Assembly (NCBI GenBank): GCA_964577805.1
Contig: CAZOAG010000001.1
Coordinates: 62,001 to 126,000 of the forward strand
Source of the DNA: CAZPRW01 sp964577805
GTDB lineage: Bacteria; Verrucomicrobiota; Verrucomicrobiia; Opitutales; JAIRKQ01
Direction of reading: 5' to 3'
DNA length: 64,000 nucleotides
The translations under genes and the position numbers were made by a program. This document shows positions 18,047 to 27,705 of the stretch, piece by piece; position 1 is the stretch's first letter; each line of letters opens with the position of its first letter. A model generated the notes under the pieces. The model had not been told where the DNA came from and made no database searches. It saw only the letters and a program-made list of their open reading frames with translations.

Positions 18047-19462
18047 TTAATCTTCCTTAAAGCTGGATATTATGCTCGACAATGTTTTCTTAGCATCACC
18101 ATATGCCATGCTAACATTTGGCATTACGAACAATAAATTTTCTAACCCAGAAAATCCGGTACCAGAACCACGTTTTAATATTATTACCGATTTTGCTTGA
18201 TGAACATTGATTATTGGCATCCCGTATAATGGGGAACTGGCATCTTGAGCTGCTGCTGGATTGACAACATCATTTGCTCCGATGACAATAGCGAGATCGA
18301 TGTTTGGTATTTCTCGATTAGCAGTGTCCATATCGATCAATTGATCATATGACACATCTGCTTCCGCTAATAGTACATTCATATGTCCTGGCATACGACC
18401 GGCTACTGGATGTATTGCGAATGTTACAGTCGCTCCATTTTGTTCTAAAATATCACTCAATTCTTTGACGACATGTTGCGCTTGCGCAACAGCCATTCCA
18501 TATCCTGGTACAAACATTATATTGCGTGCTGCTTCAATTGCATAATAAGCATCTTCTGGTGATATTGATTTTGGTTTGGCATCACTTGTGCCAGTAATTG
18601 ATTTTTTTTGTCCAAAACCGCTAAATAGTACACTTTGCAAGTTTCTATTCATTGCTTTGCACATAATCATAGTTAATATTAACCCGCTTGTTCCTACAAG
18701 ACATCCGGCTATTACCAACACAAGATTCGATACAATAAGTCCTGTTGCCGATGCTGCCATTCCTGACAGACTATTTAATAGCGATATTATTACTGGCATA
18801 TCACCACCACCGATAGGTAATATTATTGATATTCCAAAAATCAGGGATGCTACGGTAATAGCCCACAATATTGATTCTTGATAATTTGTTGTCGAAATTG
18901 TAAATGCGATACCGAGAGCAATAATTATGGATAATGCAATAGCATTGAATGCTTTAATAAACGGAAATGCTGAAATTTTCATTTTTCCTGACAACTTTGC
19001 ATATGCTAATGAACTGCCAGAGAATGTTATTGCGCCAATGACAACAGCAGCAAAGGTGGCTATCATTGTTGCAATGACAGTGATGTCGGAATACACGGTG
19101 CCAGATGTTGCAAAATATGATGCAGCTCCAATGTTCATTAATTTATGAAATTCTGCTAGTCCAACGAGCAGGCTAGCCAATCCACCGAATCCATTTAACA
19201 ATGCTACCATTTCTGGCATTTTTATCATTGGTGTACGATACGCTATAGGAATTCCTATGATTGTTCCGATTGCAATCGCGAATATTATCAATGAATACGA
19301 CAGTATTTGTGAATGTAATAATGTTGCGCTTACAGCAACTAGCATAGCAATTCCAGATATTATGTTCCCTTTTCGAGCAGTTTGTTGTTTCCCTAACATT
19401 TTTATGCCAAAAATGAACAAAATAGCCGAAAAAATATATGCTATATTGAGAGAATTTTGCAT
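18047..19462 (-). CDS. pntB: NAD(P) transhydrogenase subunit beta PntB
   Basis: Membrane subunit of proton-translocating transhydrogenase, which makes NADPH from NADH using the proton gradient. It has 471 residues. The first 270 or so form the membrane domain (nine hydrophobic segments, with GIPIAYRTPMIKMPEMVAL and NGFGGLASLLVGLAEF), and the last 180 the NADP(H)-binding domain III (VPGYGMAVAQAQH, HPVAGRMPGHMNVLLAEA, IGANDVVNPAA, KRGSGTGFSGLENLLF). No pntA lies on either side; the upstream gap to the tRNA holds no gene. PntA is therefore encoded elsewhere or missing. Confidence 0.96.
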   Translation of the reverse strand: MQNSLNIAYIFSAILFIFGIKMLGKQQTARKGNIISGIAMLVAVSATLLHSQILSYSLIIFAIAIGTIIGIPIAYRTPMIKMPEMVALLNGFGGLASLLVGLAEFHKLMNIGAASYFATSGTVYSDITVIATMIATFAAVVIGAITFSGSSLAYAKLSGKMKISAFPFIKAFNAIALSIIIALGIAFTISTTNYQESILWAITVASLIFGISIILPIGGGDMPVIISLLNSLSGMAASATGLIVSNLVLVIAGCLVGTSGLILTMIMCKAMNRNLQSVLFSGFGQKKSITGTSDAKPKSISPEDAYYAIEAARNIMFVPGYGMAVAQAQHVVKELSDILEQNGATVTFAIHPVAGRMPGHMNVLLAEADVSYDQLIDMDTANREIPNIDLAIVIGANDVVNPAAAQDASSPLYGMPIINVHQAKSVIILKRGSGTGFSGLENLLFVMPNVSMAYGDAKKTLSSIISSFKED

Positions 19463-19784
19463 AGGTCTGTAGAAAAGTTAGGCGAGTTACAATTGCAAGC
19501 GTTTTAAATGATATGCGGTATGATAAGTTGTTACGATCGTAAAAATATGTCTTTGATATAAAAGTATTGATGTCAGTTACGTTTGTTTGGTGGTTGGATT
19601 TTTGTTAGAGCGAATGTTTTTGAGTTGCGATGATGTTCAGCTAATGGGCTCTAGAACTTTGCTGTTCATGTATAGAAATGTTGAACTGATATCAATAATT
19701 TCTTGAGAATATAAAAATTTTATCTTGCTAACTGTGTCTAAACCGTTTCTGTGGACTGTATCTTGTTCGTTCGCATGAACGTCT
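19463..19784. other. Gene-free stretch between pntB and tRNA-Ile
   Basis: About 320 bases with no reading frame worth calling and no clear terminator hairpin. It should hold the pntB promoter (minus strand) and the tRNA promoter (plus strand), but I could not identify convincing hexamers. Confidence 0.5.
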
Positions 19785-19860
<76 letters not shown>

Positions 19861-20005
19861 TATGTCGCATTCGTGTCTTTGACTCAGTTTTTTATTTAGC
19901 TTTCGTTTGTTGTTTGTGGAGTTTTGGAAACATCAGGTTCTAACTCGTGTAAGTTTTATGTGATTTTTATTTTTGATGGCATTCAGTTTGTATTCAGTGA
20001 TATGA

Positions 20006-20029
20006 AATGACAACAGTCATTTTGTCATT
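20006..20029. promoter_or_regulatory. Perfect inverted repeat upstream of the metalloprotease-like gene
   Basis: AATGACAA at 20006-20013 and TTGTCATT at 20022-20029 are perfect 8-base arms with an 8-base spacer. The repeat ends 19 bases before the ATG at 20049. It has no T run after it, so an operator or an mRNA hairpin near the ribosome binding site is more likely than a terminator. Confidence 0.4.
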
Positions 20030-20048
20030 GCAATAATGTTGTCAATTT

Positions 20049-22049
20049 ATGTCAAAAGATTACATCCAAGACATGGAAAGGGTTGGTGAATTTTGTGATG
20101 ATTTTGACATTTGTCAAGTCGTTGGTGATAGAAATTGTGATCTTATAGATGGTATTAGTCAGGTTGTTCAACGAGTTTGTCAGGCAGACGGAGCAAGGCA
20201 CATTGTATGTGACATTGAATGTATGTTAGATGATACTACATCTTTGATTGAAAGAGATGTAGCGCAGGTGGTAATGTCAGAAACTTCCAAGATCATAGAT
20301 GATGTTTTATGGAATTTGTGCAGATGTTTTGATGAAAATAATTTATCAATATACGTGGTGGCTATTTTCGTAAATAAAATGCTTCGTAATCTTTGCTCTA
20401 GTGACGAAAATACAAAACTTAAATTGTGCAAAAAAGTTTATAAGTTTATATTTATGCCACAAAACCATATTGCTGAAGATTCAATTCTTGGTGGAGTAAG
20501 ATCAATTGATTGTTCAAGAAATAAAATTGTGCTAACAAAATCCTTGCTAGCATCATTTAGGGACAAAGAAGGTTTTGATTTTTCTCTGTTTGCTAAGCTC
20601 AATAAAATTTCGTTTGATTCTGATTGTGTGCCACATGCAGATGCTGATCGATATAATTTTTGCCGTATGCATAAAATCGTCACGCAATTATTAGGCGAAG
20701 GTATTTATGTTGAAGAATTAGAACAGTTTATAAGGCTGGCAGATGAAGATCCGATAAGAGCATACGATAATATTGGAGTTGTCTCGGATGATGCGGAAAT
20801 GTCGTATAAATTTTTTGGAGAGCTCGGGAAAATCATATACGAAAAATTGTTGTCAGTTGTAACTCTCTTGAAAGATCGCGATATCGGTCTCCATATAGAG
20901 ACTGGTTCATGGTTGGTTCATGATATTATTGCTGATATTTTTATATTGCCATTGGTAAATGTTTCTGAAGGTATTGATTTGGGAGTAAAAATTTTTCAAT
21001 CTTTGAAGGAAGGAGGGATTGTTGCTTTTAATGACAATCATTTTCGGGTTTTGATGCCGTCAAATGTCGAAGGGAGTTTACATGATGAATTATTTGCCAA
21101 GTTTCAACAATTTGGCATTTTTTTTATATTTCAATCAGAAGAGTTAGCAGAGCAAACACTGGTATCTGCCAAATTTTTAGCATCGATTGGTATGCAATTG
21201 CCAGCATTTATTGTAGAATTTGAACATGATGGAGAGAAGCAAATAGGAGGTCTTTCAAACACGATATGTGGTATCGAATTGAATAAAAAATTAAAAGATG
21301 AAATATACGAGATTAAGGACCTTAAAACTGGTATGGTTGCCTTTGAAGTGCCACGTTCTCAAAAAACATTTTATCATGAAAATATACATCATGTGCGTCA
21401 AGTTGCTGGTGCTTTCCAGCAGGTAAGGCCTTGGATGCCAAGATGGAAAATATGGCCTGGAGTTGAAGATGGTGTAAAGCGTTCAATTGCTAATCAAATT
21501 AGTGAGTATGCATTGACAGAACACGAAGAATATCTTGCAGAGTTTGGTGCTAAAATATTGTGCTGTTTGCAGATGGATGAAAATCCATTAAACTATATTA
21601 CTGATAAAAAGTTATGGCGATTATATTACGAGCTTGGTGGTCCTGATTTTTCACAAGTCATCAATGATAAATTTTATAAAGATGATTATGATATTTTGAA
21701 TGACGAAAATCGATATTATGGGTATTTGTCAGGATATCCAAAAAAGTTTGAAATAGATTTAAGTATGTTGGAGGACAAAGAAGTCGTTGTTAGTGGGTTG
21801 AGAGGTTTTAATGTTTTGAATAAAGAGAAATTGACAGATACTACAATATTGCCTACACCGCCATTGGGATATTGTTACACGACGGACAATGGAAAATTGC
21901 AATTAAAAATAGATGAAGATGTTTTGCGATCTCATGATTATGAATACTATGATCCAATATTCTGCAGATTGACAAATGGAACGCTGACATTGATGAAAAC
22001 TGAGCCGCAGTTTAAACGGCATCTTGAATTGATCAATAATATAAAATAA
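20049..22049 (+). CDS. HExxH zinc-metalloprotease-like protein, candidate effector
   Basis: A 666-residue protein of no family I recognise. It has no signal peptide or transmembrane helix and is acidic and Cys-containing. Near the centre is FYHENIHHVRQ, in which HENIH (residues 443-447) fits the HExxH zinc-protease motif, and about 50 residues on EEYLAEFGAKIL gives E494 and E498 as candidates for the third zinc ligand. This spacing recalls gluzincin-type toxins such as the anthrax lethal factor catalytic domain, but I cannot claim homology. The gene is flanked by tRNA-Ile and leuS and has its own upstream inverted repeat. No ribosome binding site is obvious. Confidence 0.5.
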   Translation: MSKDYIQDMERVGEFCDDFDICQVVGDRNCDLIDGISQVVQRVCQADGARHIVCDIECMLDDTTSLIERDVAQVVMSETSKIIDDVLWNLCRCFDENNLSIYVVAIFVNKMLRNLCSSDENTKLKLCKKVYKFIFMPQNHIAEDSILGGVRSIDCSRNKIVLTKSLLASFRDKEGFDFSLFAKLNKISFDSDCVPHADADRYNFCRMHKIVTQLLGEGIYVEELEQFIRLADEDPIRAYDNIGVVSDDAEMSYKFFGELGKIIYEKLLSVVTLLKDRDIGLHIETGSWLVHDIIADIFILPLVNVSEGIDLGVKIFQSLKEGGIVAFNDNHFRVLMPSNVEGSLHDELFAKFQQFGIFFIFQSEELAEQTLVSAKFLASIGMQLPAFIVEFEHDGEKQIGGLSNTICGIELNKKLKDEIYEIKDLKTGMVAFEVPRSQKTFYHENIHHVRQVAGAFQQVRPWMPRWKIWPGVEDGVKRSIANQISEYALTEHEEYLAEFGAKILCCLQMDENPLNYITDKKLWRLYYELGGPDFSQVINDKFYKDDYDILNDENRYYGYLSGYPKKFEIDLSMLEDKEVVVSGLRGFNVLNKEKLTDTTILPTPPLGYCYTTDNGKLQLKIDEDVLRSHDYEYYDPIFCRLTNGTLTLMKTEPQFKRHLELINNIK

Positions 22050-22284
22050 TGAATTGCTTTAAGCAAGTTCTACGAATGTTATTGTTTGGTCATTTTTGTA
22101 ATAAAATTTATCCAGTTAGTTTTGATTGTTAAAAACGTCATTAATTGTTATTAATTTTGTGAATTATTTTGTTTTTCAACATATAGCTTGTGCGATGTGA
22201 TCTAAATTTGTGCTGTACATTTAAACATATATTGAGTTTGAATATCCTTGCGTCGTGGCGTCTTTAGGTTTTATTGACTGACCC

Positions 22285-24861
22285 ATGGGAGCAAATTGCA
22301 AACACTATGATTTTAATTCGATAGAACAGTTTTGGCAGGACTATTGGGATGTTAATGGTGTTTTTCTGGCGAAGGAGGATAGTTCAAAAGAAAAGTTTTA
22401 TATTTTAGATATGTTCCCTTATCCTTCAGGTGCTGGATTGCATATTGGGCATCCTGAAGGATATACTGCATCTGATATTTTAGGGCGATATAAGCGAGCG
22501 TGTGGGTATAATGTATTACATCCAATGGGGTGGGATGCATTTGGTTTGCCAGCAGAGCAACATGCTATTCAAACAGGTATCAATCCTGCTGATAATACTG
22601 AACAGAATATTGCTGTGTTTAAGCGGCAAATAAAACGTATTGGGTTTGCGATAGATTGGTCTAGAGAAATAAATACAACAGATCCGAAATATTTTAAATG
22701 GACACAATGGATATTTTTGCAGTTGTTTAAACATGGATTGGCATTTGTCGATGAACGGCCAGTATGGTGGTGTGAAGATTTGAAGGCAGTGCTTGCGAAT
22801 GAAGAGGTGATCAATGGGCGGTCAGAGCGTGGAAATTTTCCAGTACAAAGAAAAAATCTTAGACAATGGGTATTACGCATAACGCAATATGCCGATAAAT
22901 TGATTGAGGGATTAGAAGATATTGATTGGCCGGAGTCGACAAAACGGCAGCAAATGGCATGGATAGGGAAGTCAGAAGGTGCAGAAATAAGATTTTCTAT
23001 AGATGGTTTTGATGAAGAAGTGACTGTTTATACAACGCGGCCAGATACAATATTTGGTGCGACGTTTTTAGTGTTAGCTCCAGAACATCCATTATTGAAG
23101 AAAATTGTAGCACCATCATATTGTGATGACGTTAAAAAATATATTGAAAAATCCCAAAGCAAGAGTGATCTAGAACGTACTGATCTGGCAAAAACAAAGA
23201 CAGGTGTTCCGACTGGTGCTTACGCTGTTAATCCGGCGACAGGAAGAAAAATAGAAATTTGGGTGGCGGATTATGTTCTTATGAGTTATGGCAGTGGTGC
23301 TATAATGGCAGTCCCTGCGCATGACAATAGGGATTATGATTTTGCAAAAGTATATGATATTCCAATAATTCAAGTAATAAGCGATTGTTCTGGAAATAAT
23401 ATATTGCCGTATACTGGCGATGGTATACTGATAAACTCTGGTGAGTTTAGTGGCCTTGGTGTTAATGATGCTAAACAAAAAATCATTAAAAAATTGCATA
23501 GTGCATGGAAAGCAGACCATAAAACAAATTATAAGTTAAGAGATTGGTTGTTTTCACGTCAACGGTACTGGGGAGAGCCTATTCCTATAGTGTGGGTAGA
23601 GGAATGTGACTATAATAAAATATTATCGTTGGAGAATTCTGTCTTTAAAGGTTTGTTGCCATCAAAGCCAGTATCTTATGAAAAAGAGGGTGTGCGGTTT
23701 TGTGCACTTCCATTAGTACCAGAACAATTGCCGTTAAAATTACCATCGACGAATAATTATTTGCCATCATCTGATGGAGAAAGTCCTCTGGCGAATCTTC
23801 CAGAATGGTTGAATGTAAAAATTAATATTGTTGATGGAAATATTGTACAATCGAATATTTTTGCCAAATCCCAATATGACGGTGAATGGATATCTGGCCG
23901 GCGGGAGACAAATACCATGCCACAATGGGCAGGATCTTGTTGGTATTATTTGAGATATTTATCTCCAAATTGTCAGCATGCATTGGTATCCGAAGAAGCA
24001 GAACGATATTGGGGATCGCCAGATTTTTATATTGGTGGTGCGGAACATGCTGTCCTTCATTTACTATATGCACGATTCTGGCATCGGTTTCTATATGACA
24101 TTGGGATTGTTCATACAAAAGAACCATTTTCTAAACTATTTCATCAAGGGATTATTCTTGGTGAAGATGGGTCGAAAATGTCGAAGAGCCGTGGTAATGT
24201 AATCAATCCAGATGATATTATCAAAGAATATGGCGCTGATGCATTACGAATGTATGAAATGTTCTTGGGGCCATTAGATATGATGAAGCCATGGAGTGAA
24301 CGTGGTATCGAAGGTATGGCTCGTTTTTTAAGGAAGATTTGGCGTGCTTACATCGATGATGATGGGAAATTGCGCAATATATCATTAGAGGCTACTGTTG
24401 ATGATGAACGTGGCATGCATGATATGATAAAGAAAGTGACAGAGGATATTGAGTCATTAAAGTTCAATACCGCAATATCACACCTTATGGTCGGGTTAGG
24501 TGTCATGAATAAAGATAATGGCATGAATCGTATGTTTGCAGAAAATTTTTTAAAATTATTAGCCCCATTTGCCCCTCATATTGCAGAAGAATTGTGGTCG
24601 CGTTTAGGATATAGTGGCAGCATAGTGGATGCAGGATGGCCACAATATGATGACAGTAAATTGGTCAATAATAATGTAAAAGTTATGATTCAGGTAAATG
24701 GCAAGTTGCGATCTGAATGCATGGTTGACATCAATTGTTCTGAAGACGCCGTCCGAGACATTGCAATCGAAGATCCTGTTGTGCAAAATTTTATTACCGG
24801 GAAAAATATTGTAAAAACTATTTATGTTCCAGGAAAAATTTTTAACATTGTCACTCGTTAG
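22285..24861 (+). CDS. leuS: Leucyl-tRNA synthetase
   Basis: Class I synthetase, 858 residues, full length. The HIGH motif is HIGHPEGYT after MFPYPSGAGL; the catalytic core continues with NVLHPMGWDAFGLPAEQHA. The large CP1 editing domain includes TTRPDTIFGATF and IMAVPAHDNRDYDFA. The KMSKS loop is GSKMSKSRGN, followed by the anticodon-binding helices and the C-terminal domain (VMIQVNGKLR). First gene of a run of seven closely spaced genes that ends at the terminator after the ferritin gene. Confidence 0.98.
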   Translation: MGANCKHYDFNSIEQFWQDYWDVNGVFLAKEDSSKEKFYILDMFPYPSGAGLHIGHPEGYTASDILGRYKRACGYNVLHPMGWDAFGLPAEQHAIQTGINPADNTEQNIAVFKRQIKRIGFAIDWSREINTTDPKYFKWTQWIFLQLFKHGLAFVDERPVWWCEDLKAVLANEEVINGRSERGNFPVQRKNLRQWVLRITQYADKLIEGLEDIDWPESTKRQQMAWIGKSEGAEIRFSIDGFDEEVTVYTTRPDTIFGATFLVLAPEHPLLKKIVAPSYCDDVKKYIEKSQSKSDLERTDLAKTKTGVPTGAYAVNPATGRKIEIWVADYVLMSYGSGAIMAVPAHDNRDYDFAKVYDIPIIQVISDCSGNNILPYTGDGILINSGEFSGLGVNDAKQKIIKKLHSAWKADHKTNYKLRDWLFSRQRYWGEPIPIVWVEECDYNKILSLENSVFKGLLPSKPVSYEKEGVRFCALPLVPEQLPLKLPSTNNYLPSSDGESPLANLPEWLNVKINIVDGNIVQSNIFAKSQYDGEWISGRRETNTMPQWAGSCWYYLRYLSPNCQHALVSEEAERYWGSPDFYIGGAEHAVLHLLYARFWHRFLYDIGIVHTKEPFSKLFHQGIILGEDGSKMSKSRGNVINPDDIIKEYGADALRMYEMFLGPLDMMKPWSERGIEGMARFLRKIWRAYIDDDGKLRNISLEATVDDERGMHDMIKKVTEDIESLKFNTAISHLMVGLGVMNKDNGMNRMFAENFLKLLAPFAPHIAEELWSRLGYSGSIVDAGWPQYDDSKLVNNNVKVMIQVNGKLRSECMVDINCSEDAVRDIAIEDPVVQNFITGKNIVKTIYVPGKIFNIVTR

Positions 24862-24870
24862 TACAAACTT

Positions 24871-26019
24871 GTGAAATTATATCGCAAATATATCTTTTTT
24901 GAAGCATTGATTGCTTGTGGTGTGTCGATATTGTTATTTGTTGCAGTATTGCTCATAGGTAATGCCATGCGTGATATTGTTGACTGGATGGCTGCTGGCA
25001 GATTGACATTTTGGGATACATGCAAAATTCTTGCAATACTTGTTCCATCAGTGGTTTCATATGCATTGCCATTAGGAATAATGACAGGAACATTGATTGT
25101 TATTGGCAGGATGTCATCACAAAATGAAATTGTTGCAATGAAAAGTGTGGGGATTAGTTTGCATGATATTGCGCTCCCAATTTTCAGTTTGGCTGGCGTG
25201 GCGGTATTCGCTGCTATGTATATCAATCTATATTATGCGCCGGATTCTATAACAAAATATCGGATGTCATTTCGAAAAATTGTACAAGAAAAACCAATGA
25301 GTTTTATTGTGCCAAAAACATTCAATGATTATTTTAAGGGATATGTTGTTTATGTTGACATGTTAATCAATGATGAATTCAGAGATATGAAAGTTTGGCA
25401 GTTTGATGATGTGGGACATATTGATACATATTTGACTGCTAAGAGCGGTACAATTCATTATGATAATGATGAAGGTATGTTTGTATTAAATCTTCATGAC
25501 GGAAATGCAGAACATTTTAATGCAAAAAGTAGTGTTAATAATGATGGTCAGAAGGTGCCTCACATGATGTCATTTCAAAATATTGCAATTAATTTGCCGG
25601 CAAAAGATATTATTGGGGAACAGGCAGTTGCTAAAAAGAAATATCGACATATGACGTTGAGTGAATTACTTCTGTCGAAGGATCAATTGAATAAAAATGT
25701 TTCAAATCTTGAATATCAAGAAATACGACATCAAAAAACATTAATCAATATGCAAATCAGCAGCAGTGTAGCGAGTGCTGTTGGTATTGTTTTGATGGCA
25801 TTATTAGCAGTGCCATTGGGGTTGAAATCTAACCGAGCTGACAAAGCATTTAATGTTGGCATTGCTATGTTTTTATGTTTTAGTTACTATTTTGTCATGG
25901 TGATGTTTTCTTGGTTGGGTGATACTACTAGATTGCGACCAGATTTAATGATTTGGATGCCGAATATTGTATTAGGTGTAACTGGTATATGTTTATTCCG
26001 TCGAGCATTGCAAAATTGA
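24871..26019 (+). CDS. LptF/LptG-family lipopolysaccharide export permease
   Basis: A 382-residue membrane protein of the YjgP/YjgQ family, which with LptB and LptC extracts lipopolysaccharide from the inner membrane. Three N-terminal transmembrane helices (residues 8-30, 50-80, 98-120) are followed by a periplasmic beta-jellyroll domain (about 120-290) and three C-terminal helices. Typical segments are VPSVVSYALPLGIMTGTLI, RMSSQNEIVAMKSVGIS and ALLAVPLGL. Which of the two paralogues it is cannot be decided. It begins with GTG nine bases after leuS. It implies the cell makes an LPS-bearing outer membrane. Confidence 0.85.
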   Translation: MKLYRKYIFFEALIACGVSILLFVAVLLIGNAMRDIVDWMAAGRLTFWDTCKILAILVPSVVSYALPLGIMTGTLIVIGRMSSQNEIVAMKSVGISLHDIALPIFSLAGVAVFAAMYINLYYAPDSITKYRMSFRKIVQEKPMSFIVPKTFNDYFKGYVVYVDMLINDEFRDMKVWQFDDVGHIDTYLTAKSGTIHYDNDEGMFVLNLHDGNAEHFNAKSSVNNDGQKVPHMMSFQNIAINLPAKDIIGEQAVAKKKYRHMTLSELLLSKDQLNKNVSNLEYQEIRHQKTLINMQISSSVASAVGIVLMALLAVPLGLKSNRADKAFNVGIAMFLCFSYYFVMVMFSWLGDTTRLRPDLMIWMPNIVLGVTGICLFRRALQN

Positions 26020-26020
26020 T

Positions 26021-27085
26021 ATGAGTTCATTATCACAAATATTGGCATTAAAACATGCAGTTGTAGGGTTCGATGGTTTTGTAGATACATTAATGCGTGC
26101 GGTAGATAAGCGTATCGGGAAAGATGTCATAACGATAGATACAATTCATGATTTTGGAAATCGAATATTGTCTGCTACTGGAAAAAGTACTAACATCGAA
26201 CTAATCCGTCAAAGTACAAGGATAGGAGGGAACGGGCCGTTGTTGTCGCAGGGACTATTAACCCTTGGTTTAAGTGTTGATTATATTGGTACATTGGGAG
26301 ATTATAGAAATAATATTTTTAATAATTTTGGGCAGGCAACACATGCAATATCCATTGGTGATTATAGCGAAACACGAGCAATAGAATTCCATGATGGGAA
26401 ATTATTATTGGGGGAAATGGAACCGTTGATATACACTGATGTAGAGCGGTTAAAAAATGCTATATCTGCACACGATATAATATCATTGATCGATAAATCT
26501 GATATTTTTGCTGCTACCAATTGGACAATGATGCCGCATATGACGGATATAATATCGTTTTTCGTGTCAGATGTTTTGCCATATTGTACGTCGTCGGACA
26601 GAGTTATATTTTTTGATTTGGCAGATCCACAAAAACGACGACGTGAAGAATTGTTAGACTTTTTGAAAATTATTACACGGTGTGATCAATTTGGTCGTGT
26701 AGTTTTAGGGTTAAATGTAAGAGAAGCTGAACAAGTATTGCGAGCATTACGGATAGATATTGCTATGTCAGAATCAAAGAATGCCATGTTAAACGCTTGT
26801 TCAATGATCCGTGAAGCTTTGTCATTGAGTGTGGTATTTATTCATGGTGTAAAAATGTCAGTTGCGGCGGATAAGAATAATCGATGTTCTGCATCAGGAT
26901 ATTATGTTGAATGTCCCAAATTATCAACAGGGGCAGGAGATCATTATAATGCTGGATTTTTAGCAGCTTATGTAGCGGATCGATGTTTAGACGATGTTGT
27001 TCATTTTGCATCTGCTACTGCTGCATTATATGTAAGCACAGGACAATCACCTGATGTATTAGCTGTAGAACATAGGATGTTATGA
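26021..27085 (+). CDS. PfkB-family carbohydrate/nucleoside kinase
   Basis: A 354-residue ribokinase-fold kinase. The N-terminal glycine patch RIGGNGPLLSQGLLTLG and the C-terminal signature LSTGAGDHYNAGFLAAY, containing the catalytic GAGD, are clear. The substrate is not evident; adenosine or a sugar are the usual choices in this family. It starts one base after the permease stop and its stop overlaps tmk by four bases (ATGA), so it is tightly integrated in the leuS operon. Confidence 0.8.
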   Translation: MSSLSQILALKHAVVGFDGFVDTLMRAVDKRIGKDVITIDTIHDFGNRILSATGKSTNIELIRQSTRIGGNGPLLSQGLLTLGLSVDYIGTLGDYRNNIFNNFGQATHAISIGDYSETRAIEFHDGKLLLGEMEPLIYTDVERLKNAISAHDIISLIDKSDIFAATNWTMMPHMTDIISFFVSDVLPYCTSSDRVIFFDLADPQKRRREELLDFLKIITRCDQFGRVVLGLNVREAEQVLRALRIDIAMSESKNAMLNACSMIREALSLSVVFIHGVKMSVAADKNNRCSASGYYVECPKLSTGAGDHYNAGFLAAYVADRCLDDVVHFASATAALYVSTGQSPDVLAVEHRML

Positions 27086-27705
27086 GTGGTATTTTTATTA
27101 CATTTGAAGGGATAGAAGGTTGTGGGAAAAGCACTCAAATTGCTTTACTTCATGATTGGTTGGTGTCATATGGATGTTCTGTTGTGATAACTCGTGAACC
27201 GGGTGGCACTGAGATAGGTGAGAGTATACGTGAATTGTTGCGAAGAGGCAATAAGAATGATATTTTTTCATCACGTGCAGAATTGTTATTGTTTGAGGCT
27301 AGTCGTGCACAGCATATGGAAGAAATAATATTGCCATCATTGAATGCAAATATGGTAGTATTATGTGATAGATTTTTTGATTCTACTGTTGTATATCAAG
27401 GTGTTGCTCGAGAAATACATCCTGATGCTGTTGAATTTTTAAATAAATTTGCTACTTTCGATAAAGTTCCTGATTGGACGGTATTGTTGGACATTACTGT
27501 TGGGGAAAGTGAAAAACGGTTATCATTGCGGAATACTGTAAAGGATCGTATAGAACAAGAAAATGGTATGTTTTTTGAAAAGGTTCGCAGTGGTTATCTA
27601 AAAATTGCTAATTGTAATGATCGATTTAGTATTATGAACGGTCAACATGACAGCAATATGATACATGAGGAGATATGCAATGAGTTTAAACGACGTTTCA
27701 TGTGA
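27082..27705 (+). CDS. tmk: Thymidylate kinase
   Basis: Phosphorylates dTMP to dTDP. It has 207 residues, with a P-loop FEGIEGCGKSTQ at residues 8-19, the dTMP-binding TREPGGTEIGE, the catalytic DRFFDSTVVYQG and a LID region. The order tmk-holB is common in bacteria and supports both names. Confidence 0.96.
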   Translation: MSGIFITFEGIEGCGKSTQIALLHDWLVSYGCSVVITREPGGTEIGESIRELLRRGNKNDIFSSRAELLLFEASRAQHMEEIILPSLNANMVVLCDRFFDSTVVYQGVAREIHPDAVEFLNKFATFDKVPDWTVLLDITVGESEKRLSLRNTVKDRIEQENGMFFEKVRSGYLKIANCNDRFSIMNGQHDSNMIHEEICNEFKRRFM

